This document shows, one piece after another, positions 1 to 5,373 of a stretch of DNA of 6,595 nucleotides. Origin of the DNA: an uncultured Saprospiraceae bacterium (GTDB lineage Bacteria; Bacteroidota; Bacteroidia; Chitinophagales; Saprospiraceae); assembly GCA_937959375.1 (NCBI GenBank), contig CALGLS010000414.1:1-6595 (forward strand), written 5' to 3'. How positions within the stretch are numbered: the first letter of the stretch is position 1; each line of letters begins with the position of its first letter. The position numbers were made by a program, and so were the translations under genes. The notes under the pieces are model-generated. The model searched no databases and was not told where the DNA came from. It was given only the letters and a program-made list of their open reading frames with translations.

Positions 1-38
1 ACTAAGTGGGGAATATTAACGACGGGCGTGGCATGGCT

Positions 39-200
39 GTGAATATTGGTGGCAGTGACAGTGGTAGTGAAATTGCAGTTTGAGTGGCAATTGCAGTGGC
101 AGTGAAATTTCAGTTAAAGTGGCAGTGATAGTGAAATTGTAGTTTGAGTGGCAGTGGTAGTTACAGTTAAAATGGCAATGGCAGTGGGAATTACAGTTGC
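39..200. repeat. Degenerate 6-bp-periodic tract after the AraC gene
   Basis: On the plus strand this stretch can be cut almost completely into hexamers of the form NNN-A-(A/G)-T, for example GGCAGT, GGTAGT, TGCAGT, TTGAGT, GGCAAT and TACAGT. Three units are shortened to GAAAT. A longer second-order repeat of 24 bases beginning AGTGAAATT occurs at 66-89, 101-124 and 130-153; the first and third differ at one base. The tract ends within a few bases of the AraC stop codon (202-204). Bases 1-38 look like a decayed continuation: GAATATT occurs at 11-17 and 41-47, 30 bp apart, a multiple of six. There is no gene, RNA or terminator I can support in 1-201. Confidence 0.8.
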
Positions 201-201
201 G

Positions 202-1113
202 CTATGACTTTTGAGGATTGAGGGGAGCCGAAGCAAAACTCTCCCGAAAGGCCGAGGGCTTCATACCTGTATATTTTTTAAAGTACTTCACAAAATTAGT
301 TGTTTCTTCAAAGCCGGACCGATGGGACACTTCTTTAACAGTCAGCGAGGTATTCATAAGTAAGCGTTTGATTTCGATAATTAGAAAATCATTGATGTAA
401 TTCTTAGCAGGTTGACTGACCATCTCTTGCGTGATGCGGTTGAGTTTTTTGGTGGAGATTAGAAGTTGATCTGCGTAAAATTTTACTTTTCTAGATTTGT
501 AAATATGTTGGGTGAGTAGTTTTTGAAATTGCTTGAATTCATCAAAGTATTTAGAGCGCGGGATTAGTGGACGATTTGCTTTACGGATTCGCTCGGCTAA
601 GCAAAGAAATATTTTTAAAGACGAATGCATAATTTCTTCCGTCAATAAGTCGTCTGGCGCATCAAACTCTTCTTTTATTTTTTTTAGTAGATTGGAAAAG
701 ATAGTGAGCTGACCTTCCTTCAAATTAATGACTGGAGAGTACAAATGATAGTTGTACAAACTAAGTTGCTGCATGAGGTTGGAACCTAAACTTCCTTTTT
801 CTAAAAACTCTTCAGTAAACAATAGAAAATAAGCTTTACGTTCCCAGCTTTTCTCGAAAGCGTGTACCTGCTCTTTTGAAATAAAAATAATGCTCCCTTT
901 CTGATAAGGATAGGTTTTAAAATCAACAGTATGCACACCCGCTCCTTCCAGAATAAACAGGATCGCATAAAATCGAATTCGATGTGGTCGAAATGGATTG
1001 TGATTTAATTCTGCTTCCAACAATATCTCTCGGTTACTCACAATCTGAAATCCAAAGCCTTTCTTATGAACTTGGACTAGATCTACTGAGGGTATTTCTT
1101 TTTTTTCTTTCAT
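202..1113 (-). CDS. AraC-family transcriptional regulator
   Basis: This is a 303-residue DNA-binding regulator. The N-terminal part (about 40-95) has the hydrophobic, glycine-punctuated strands of a cupin-like effector domain (YAILFILEGAGVHTVDF, then KGSIIFISKEQVHAF). The C-terminal 100 residues are a typical AraC/XylS domain. The first helix-turn-helix lies at about 213-232 (YADQLLISTKKLNRI). The second is at about 257-281, with the family-typical SGFEETTNFVKYFKKYTGMKPSAFR. The ATG at 1111-1113 is only six bases beyond the kinase stop, with no Shine-Dalgarno sequence, so it is almost surely co-transcribed and may be translationally coupled to the kinase. It is the last gene of the run; its TAG stop abuts a degenerate hexamer tract and no clear terminator follows. 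Its ligand and targets are unknown. Regulation of the permease genes or of this operon is inferred only from position. Confidence 0.94.
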   Translation of the reverse strand: MKEKKEIPSVDLVQVHKKGFGFQIVSNREILLEAELNHNPFRPHRIRFYAILFILEGAGVHTVDFKTYPYQKGSIIFISKEQVHAFEKSWERKAYFLLFTEEFLEKGSLGSNLMQQLSLYNYHLYSPVINLKEGQLTIFSNLLKKIKEEFDAPDDLLTEEIMHSSLKIFLCLAERIRKANRPLIPRSKYFDEFKQFQKLLTQHIYKSRKVKFYADQLLISTKKLNRITQEMVSQPAKNYINDFLIIEIKRLLMNTSLTVKEVSHRSGFEETTNFVKYFKKYTGMKPSAFRESFASAPLNPQKS

Positions 1114-1119
1114 TTATTC

Positions 1120-2430
1120 TTACAGGGGATTGTATTGAAGTAATATCTCAAACCGTGTCCATCCAGTCTCTAAGGTACGCAAAGAAAACTGCGCATTATG
1201 ATGCATCAAAATTTCTTTTACTAAAGTAAGTCCAATCCCCTGCCCATCTACCTTTGTGCTAAAAAATGGACTAAACAACTGATCCGCTTCCTCCTGCGTC
1301 AAACCAGAACCATTGTCCTCAATAATAATACTCAATGGCGCTTCAATTAGTTGCATCCGAATCGTCCCCTTTTCGCCAATAGCCTCTATCGCATTTTTCA
1401 CAATATTGACCAACGCTTGATCCATTTGACGTAAGTCCAACCTCGCAAAAATTTCTTTTTCAGGCAACTGCAATTCAACATCAATCTGTTTTTCTTTAGC
1501 CTGGGATTCCATCAAACGGGCAATATCGCGGAGCATTTTCTGTAAAGAAATCGATTCCATAAATGGCTCTGGCAAACGAATGACGGAGGCAAAATTTCGC
1601 ATAAACAAATTGAGGCGTTCATTCCGATCTTTTGCAATAGAGAGCGACTCCTTCGCTTCTTTATCTAATTCAGGGTCTTCCATCTCATAAAAGTCCATCA
1701 AAGAATCCAATATCGAATTAATTGCACCCATTGAATTGTTGACTTCATGGGCCATCATACGAATTACTTTTGCGTAAGCCTTTTTCTCTGCCTCCAATAT
1801 CTCTTTTGATAATTCTTGAATGAGAATAAACTTACGTTCAAAACCTTGATGGATAAATCGAGATGATTGACATTTATAACGTTCTGTTCCACGCAAGGCA
1901 ATCACTTTGGAGGAATCCGGTTCCATCGCAGCAATGGCATTCAAAAGTGGATGATCAAAATCACTGAAAGGCTTGTTGCGCCATGCTTCTGTAATTTCTA
2001 AAAAGTCCAACGCTTTTGGGTTAACCTCAGAAAGGCGAGCATCATAATCAAGAATCACAATCCCTGTTGGTGAAGCCTGAATTAGTTTTTCTAAAAAGTA
2101 ATGTTGTTCTTGTAAAGTTGTTCGTTCCTGACGGATATTATCAATCATATCATTGTAAACATCGATGAGTTTATCCATCTCATGAGAACCTGTTTTCACA
2201 AACTTGACATTGAAATCTTTATCGCGAATAGCATCTACCCCACTCGCCATAAATTCAAGTGGCTGAATAAAGGACCGGTACAAACGATAGGACCAAATCA
2301 ATGAAATGATGATTCCAATTTCTGCCAAAAAGAAATACCATTTCTGCTCCACCAATACTTCGTATGCCAGCCAACCAATTAGGGCATGGATGAGGAGGAT
2401 GAAGAGGATGTATTTTATTTTTAGTGACAC
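1120..2430 (-). CDS. Membrane histidine kinase with HAMP and PAS domains
   Basis: This is the sensor kinase of a two-component system, 436 residues, in the inner membrane. Two membrane helices at about 6-25 and 32-50 are separated by only about six residues, so there is no periplasmic sensor domain. A HAMP linker (about 51-105) and a PAS domain (about 112-210, ASPTGIVILDYDARLSEVNPKAL) follow. The dimerisation helix carries the phosphoacceptor H228 in MMAHEVNNSMG. The ATPase domain has the N box around N342/N346, the G1 box EDNGSG (371-376), an F box FSPFF (386-390) and the G2 box GQGIG (396-400). The start is GTG at 2428-2430: the frame is closed by a TAA at 2488-2490, there is no ATG between, and the next Met (61) would remove both membrane helices. 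The start region lies directly against a hexamer repeat array. It probably phosphorylates the sigma-54 regulator encoded upstream. The stop codon is six bases before the AraC gene. The signal is unknown. Confidence 0.94.
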   Translation of the reverse strand: MSLKIKYILFILLIHALIGWLAYEVLVEQKWYFFLAEIGIIISLIWSYRLYRSFIQPLEFMASGVDAIRDKDFNVKFVKTGSHEMDKLIDVYNDMIDNIRQERTTLQEQHYFLEKLIQASPTGIVILDYDARLSEVNPKALDFLEITEAWRNKPFSDFDHPLLNAIAAMEPDSSKVIALRGTERYKCQSSRFIHQGFERKFILIQELSKEILEAEKKAYAKVIRMMAHEVNNSMGAINSILDSLMDFYEMEDPELDKEAKESLSIAKDRNERLNLFMRNFASVIRLPEPFMESISLQKMLRDIARLMESQAKEKQIDVELQLPEKEIFARLDLRQMDQALVNIVKNAIEAIGEKGTIRMQLIEAPLSIIIEDNGSGLTQEEADQLFSPFFSTKVDGQGIGLTLVKEILMHHNAQFSLRTLETGWTRFEILLQYNPL

Positions 2431-2434
2431 AGGG

Positions 2435-2488
2435 GAATTGGAATGTGAATGTGAATGTGAATTGGAATTAGAATTAGAATTAGAATTT
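2435..2488. repeat. Hexamer array, 9 units, next to kinase start codon
   Basis: Nine contiguous 6-bp units read on the plus strand GAATTG, GAATGT three times, GAATTG, GAATTA three times, and GAATTT. The array ends four bases upstream of the kinase GTG, so it occupies the whole region where a ribosome would bind. It is the inverted counterpart of the array at 2625-2696. Aligned from the inner ends, I count 45 of 54 positions complementary, with a perfect inner 13 bp (GAATTAGAATTTT). In the kinase reading frame the array would read as alternating Asn/His and Ser, but the frame has no start codon before its TAA at 2488-2490. Confidence 0.95.
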
Positions 2489-2489
2489 T

Positions 2490-2623
2490 ACTCGAACGCG
2501 GGTTGAACCATATAAGGCATATAAGGGCACATAAGACTCGAGCTTTGTTTTCTTTTTTGTCTTTTGTGGTTACCGAAAAATTAGAATAAGAACACTCACA
2601 CGAACGCGAGCTAAGATAGCGGG
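2490..2623. other. Core segment between the inverted hexamer arrays
   Basis: This 134-bp non-coding segment lies between the two arrays and would form the loop if they pair. It is built from short repeated words. CGAACGCGGG (2493-2502) and CGAACGCGAG (2601-2610) are a direct repeat near the two edges. Three near-copies of CATATAAGG occupy 2509-2535 (the third is CACATAAG). A pyrimidine/T-rich stretch with repeated CTTTTGT-like words covers 2543-2570. I see no open reading frame with a start, no tRNA and no clear promoter in it. It resembles the small dispersed intergenic repeats found in some bacterial genomes, but this is memory and a genome search would be needed. Confidence 0.6.
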
Positions 2624-2624
2624 A

Positions 2625-2696
2625 AAATTCTAATTCACATTCTAATTCACATTCTAATTCACATTCTAATTCTAATTCTAATTCCTATTCTAATTC
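2625..2696. repeat. Hexamer array, 12 units, next to regulator stop codon
   Basis: Twelve uninterrupted 6-bp units fill this stretch. On the plus strand they read AAATTC, TAATTC, three times ACATTC-TAATTC, two further TAATTC, CTATTC and TAATTC. On the transcribed minus strand the unit is GAATNN. The array begins at the base directly after the response regulator's TAG stop (2697-2699). It is in the opposite orientation to the second array at 2435-2488. The alternating TA/AC positions form a 12-bp second-order period in the middle. No protein is encoded: in the frame of the regulator a second TAG occurs at 2685-2687. The hexamer unit means that gain or loss of copies would not change phase on the helix grossly and would not shift any reading frame. 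Confidence 0.95.
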
Positions 2697-4055
2697 CTAG
2701 GACTCATCATAAGGGATGTCATACTTAGCCAAGCGACGATACAAAGCGCTCCGAGTCAAACCCAAAGAGCGTGCGGTCGCACTCACCTTATTATTGTGAA
2801 AGTCCATTGCTTTTTTGATCATTTTAATTTCCATATCTTCTAAAGAAATTTTTCCTACGTCAGGTAATGCGATATTATCACCTGTAGGTTTTCTGTATTG
2901 TTGTTGAAAGTCTGTTGCTGTAAGTTCATCTTTGATGGCAATTAAAACAGTGCGTTCTACTAAGTTTTTTAGTTGACGAATGTTACCAGGGAATGATTGA
3001 GCCATGAGCCATTCCATTGCGGATTTGTCAACAGACAGATTTGGCTTATCATAGTTCTTTCGAAGATTTCCGATGAAGAAGTTTACCAACAAAGGAATAT
3101 CAGTCGGTCTTTCCCGCAAAGGTGGAATAATGATTTTTATCAAATTAATTCGGTAGTAAAAGTCTTCGCGAAAGAGATCCTGATTCACCATTGTTTCTAA
3201 ATCTTTGTTGGTGGCACTGATTACACGAACGTCAATTTTCTTCGTTTCACTACTTCCCAAAACTTCATAGGTATGTTCTTGAAGCACTCTCAATAGCTTG
3301 ACCTGATTGGACAAAGGCAAATCTCCAATTTCATCTAAGAATATGGTTCCCGTATTCGCCATTTCAAACCGACCTCTTCTATCTACTACTGCATCAGTAA
3401 AAGCTCCCTTTTTGTGTCCAAACATTTCACTCTCAAACAAAGAGGAAGAGATACCTCCTAAGTTTACTTTTACAAAAGGACAATCTGCCCGTTGACTTTC
3501 ATAATGAATGGCCTCCGCAATTAATTCCTTTCCCGTTCCACTCTCCCCTTGTATCAACACAGACGCATTAGTCTTAGCTACATGTTGCGCCATTTGAAGG
3601 ACATCTTTAAACGCTGGATCTGCTCCAATTATGTTTTCGAAATTATAAGAACCATTTACTCCATCTGGAATAGGTTTGGTCAACTTAAGGATTGTCCGAA
3701 TCGAATCAAGTAACTTTTTATTATCCCAAGGCTTGGCAATAAAGTCTTTTGCCCCAGCTTTCATGCCTTTTACCGCAAGTTGCACCGTCGCCCAGCCCGT
3801 CATTAGAATCACGTTCATTTTGGAATCAGCTGCCATGATTCTATTGAGCATTTCCAACCCTTTCTTACCGGAAGTATCAACAGTATAATTCATATCCAGC
3901 AAAATCAAATCGGGGTTGAAGCTCGAGATGGTTTCCATTACTTCTTGAGGCCGATTGACTGCCTGGCATTCGAATCCAGATTTTTTTAGCAATAGCAGAA
4001 GAGATTGACATACTGCTCTATCATCGTCTACTATTAATATTTTTGGTTTTGTCAT
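2697..4055 (-). CDS. Sigma-54-dependent response regulator (NtrC family)
   Basis: This is a cytoplasmic transcription activator of 452 residues with the full NtrC layout. The receiver domain (about 4-122) has the acidic cluster D10-D12, the phosphoacceptor D54, T86 and K108. The AAA+ sigma-54 interaction domain (about 140-370) has Walker A GESGTGKE (170-177), the sigma-54 contact loop GAFTDA (217-222), Walker B FLDE (239-242) and the arginine-finger segment FREDFYYR (295-302). A Fis-type helix-turn-helix sits at about 405-446 (NKVSATARSLGLTRSALYRR). The contact loop has Asp where the classical GAFTGA has Gly. The receiver loop after D54 is a few residues longer than usual and lacks the common M-P pair; I recall this form from Bacteroidota, though that is memory. 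The ATG is preceded by an A-rich leader without a Shine-Dalgarno sequence. The kinase encoded next downstream is the obvious partner. The adjacent permease genes are likely targets, but no convincing -24/-12 site is visible inside the window. Confidence 0.95.
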   Translation of the reverse strand: MTKPKILIVDDDRAVCQSLLLLLKKSGFECQAVNRPQEVMETISSFNPDLILLDMNYTVDTSGKKGLEMLNRIMAADSKMNVILMTGWATVQLAVKGMKAGAKDFIAKPWDNKKLLDSIRTILKLTKPIPDGVNGSYNFENIIGADPAFKDVLQMAQHVAKTNASVLIQGESGTGKELIAEAIHYESQRADCPFVKVNLGGISSSLFESEMFGHKKGAFTDAVVDRRGRFEMANTGTIFLDEIGDLPLSNQVKLLRVLQEHTYEVLGSSETKKIDVRVISATNKDLETMVNQDLFREDFYYRINLIKIIIPPLRERPTDIPLLVNFFIGNLRKNYDKPNLSVDKSAMEWLMAQSFPGNIRQLKNLVERTVLIAIKDELTATDFQQQYRKPTGDNIALPDVGKISLEDMEIKMIKKAMDFHNNKVSATARSLGLTRSALYRRLAKYDIPYDES

Positions 4056-4082
4056 TTTCTCTGTTTTTGTTTTACTTCTCGT

Positions 4083-4112
4083 CTAACTATAGTCACACCA
4101 TCGCGGAGCAAC
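4083..4112 (-). promoter_or_regulatory. Weak candidate promoter for the regulator-kinase-AraC unit
   Basis: On the minus strand GTTG (4109-4112) is followed after 17 bases by TATAGTTAG (4083-4091). This partly fits the Bacteroidota housekeeping promoter (TTTG about 33 bases and TANNTTTG about 7 bases before the start of transcription). The match misses two bases of the -7 element and one of the -33 element, so it is only a candidate. It would give a leader of roughly 20 bases before the regulator ATG. Its position, past the GC-rich repeat cluster, is where an internal promoter would be expected. Confidence 0.2.
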
Positions 4113-4124
4113 GTTATAGGGAAG

Positions 4125-4203
4125 TCTCTCAGCGAAGCGATCTGACAGTGGTGGCAGCGCCGCCACGATCTCTCAGCGAAGCGGTCTCTCAGCGAAGCGG
4201 TCT
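4125..4203. repeat. GC-rich 16-bp unit, three copies
   Basis: Three near-identical copies of TCTCTCAGCGAAGCGRTCT occur at 4125-4143, 4169-4187 and 4185-4203. The last two are tandem with a 16-bp period and identical to each other. The first differs by A for G. A small hairpin sits between copies one and two. By hand count 50 of 80 bases in 4121-4200 are G or C, much richer than the flanking genes. The cluster ends four bases from the stop codon of the permease gene and lies in the spacer before the response regulator. It is non-coding on both strands as far as I can see, and its role is unknown. Confidence 0.9.
4151..4166. other. Small inverted repeat (hairpin) in permease-regulator spacer
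   Basis: GTGGC at 4151-4155 and GCCAC at 4162-4166 are perfect inverted copies around a six-base loop. On both strands the structure is followed by mixed sequence rather than a T run, so it is not a canonical intrinsic terminator. It could still cause partial attenuation between the permease and regulator genes (inference). Confidence 0.5.
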
Positions 4204-4206
4204 CAA

Positions 4207-5373
4207 CTAGTCCTCATGCAAAGCCAGCGCAGGATGAATAGTAGCCGCCTGCCTACTAGGATAAAAAGTGCAGACCAAAACTAAAGCAAAAATAACAAAG
4301 GCGGCGATTGCCATTGCATAATAATAGTTAATGTTTTCTATTTCAAATATTTGCATCAGTGGAAATTGTAGCGCGAAGAAAATACCTACTAATATTCCGA
4401 AAAAGCTAATCATTAGAATCTCTCCGATGAACTGCCTAGAAATCTCACCTTGAGTAGCTCCGATTGTTCGGCGAAGACCAATTTCTGCTTTGCGTTTGCT
4501 GATGTTATACCACAAAACACCGAAAAGTCCGAGAGCTACATTGAAAACTAAAAAGCCACAAATAATCAACAAGGCTGTAATTGGAATCCAATATTCTCTA
4601 GAGGTTTCAATTCTATTTTTTTCCACGTATTGAATCACACAATCATTCTTTTTAGTGACTTGGTTCATCAACTTGTTGATTTTTTCTTCGAGTACTGGTC
4701 CGCTGTTTTCTTTGACACGTAAATACATCAAAGTAGTTCTCTCAGAGGTGATTGGAGCGTAGAAAAAAGTAGCCTGATACTCCTCTTCGAATTCACCTTC
4801 GTATTTGTAGTTGTCGATAACACCAACGATTCTATTTAGATCATTAGAGAATTCAAAAAGACTGTCCATGTAAAGTCGGTCTTTAAAATAAAGGTCTCGA
4901 ATCTTTTTGGTGATTACCACTGGTTTATATTTTTCGTTTTTATCATTTTCATTAAACCAGCGTCCTTCAATTACATTTAAGGCCATTGTCTTTTTAAAAT
5001 CTTCTCCTGCATGAAATATTCTTGAAGACCATTCAAAACCATTGTCATCATTAGAGGAAGTGGACATTGATCCACTAAAAGGTGCGATAGAGTTCCCAAA
5101 GGCAACAGATTCCACTTCGTTAAATGCGAGTAATTCGCGCTTTAGTGTTTGCTTCATCTGCACCATTTCTGTGGAATCATTTTCCCAAAGGTCCATATAT
5201 CCCAACCAAATGTTTTCTGTTTCAAATCCCAAGGGGGTACTATAATTTCGCATCCGCTCTGTAATAAGCGTAAAGACTGCAAATAGAATGAAGAAAGAAA
5301 GTAAGATTTCTAAAAACAAAAGAAAATTACTTCGTTTTTTATTCCAGATTAATGTAAGAATATGCTTGATCAT
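4207..5373 (-). CDS. ABC transporter permease, MacB/FtsX-like
   Basis: This is a complete 388-residue permease subunit of the MacB/FtsX family. A short cytoplasmic N-terminus is followed by a membrane helix at about 17-38. A periplasmic MacB-type core spans about 45-260 and contains NVIEGRWF (133-140) and RIVGVIDNYKY (181-191). Three helices follow at about 263-288, 318-340 and 350-372. The loop motif KAEIGLRRTIGAT (295-307) and the end SRQAATIHPALALHED are typical of the family. No Walker motifs are present, so an ATPase must come from another gene, probably to the right of the window. The ATG at 5371-5373 overlaps the stop of the preceding permease as ATGA. No Shine-Dalgarno sequence precedes it, so coupled translation is likely. 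The two permeases are similar in layout but clearly different in sequence, so they may form a heterodimer (inference). The gene ends 151 bp before the response regulator, in a GC-rich repeat spacer. The last repeat copy ends four bases from the stop codon. Confidence 0.93.
   Translation of the reverse strand: MIKHILTLIWNKKRSNFLLFLEILLSFFILFAVFTLITERMRNYSTPLGFETENIWLGYMDLWENDSTEMVQMKQTLKRELLAFNEVESVAFGNSIAPFSGSMSTSSNDDNGFEWSSRIFHAGEDFKKTMALNVIEGRWFNENDKNEKYKPVVITKKIRDLYFKDRLYMDSLFEFSNDLNRIVGVIDNYKYEGEFEEEYQATFFYAPITSERTTLMYLRVKENSGPVLEEKINKLMNQVTKKNDCVIQYVEKNRIETSREYWIPITALLIICGFLVFNVALGLFGVLWYNISKRKAEIGLRRTIGATQGEISRQFIGEILMISFFGILVGIFFALQFPLMQIFEIENINYYYAMAIAAFVIFALVLVCTFYPSRQAATIHPALALHED

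Noticed and set aside
82..100. TGGCA followed by TTGCA, resembling a sigma-54 -24/-12 promoter
   Set aside because: The two words are adjacent instead of having the required spacing, and they are ordinary units of the hexamer tract.
2306..2506. Plus-strand reading frame ending in Glu-Leu/Glu-Cys dipeptide repeats
   Set aside because: It is antisense to the kinase start and the array; the dipeptides are simply the hexamer read as codons, with no homologous domain.
2424..2684. A stop-free minus-strand frame of 87 codons through both hexamer arrays, in the frame of the response regulator
   Set aside because: It contains no ATG, follows two in-frame TAG codons, and its predicted peptide is only dipeptide repeats around unrelated sequence. 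The lack of stops follows from the repeat unit itself.
4151..4166. Hairpin considered as an intrinsic terminator of the permease operon
   Set aside because: The stem is only 5 bp and no T run follows on the minus strand.
4125..4203. Repeat cluster considered as a CRISPR array
   Set aside because: Units are 16 bp with two directly touching copies and no spacer series, and no cas genes are present.
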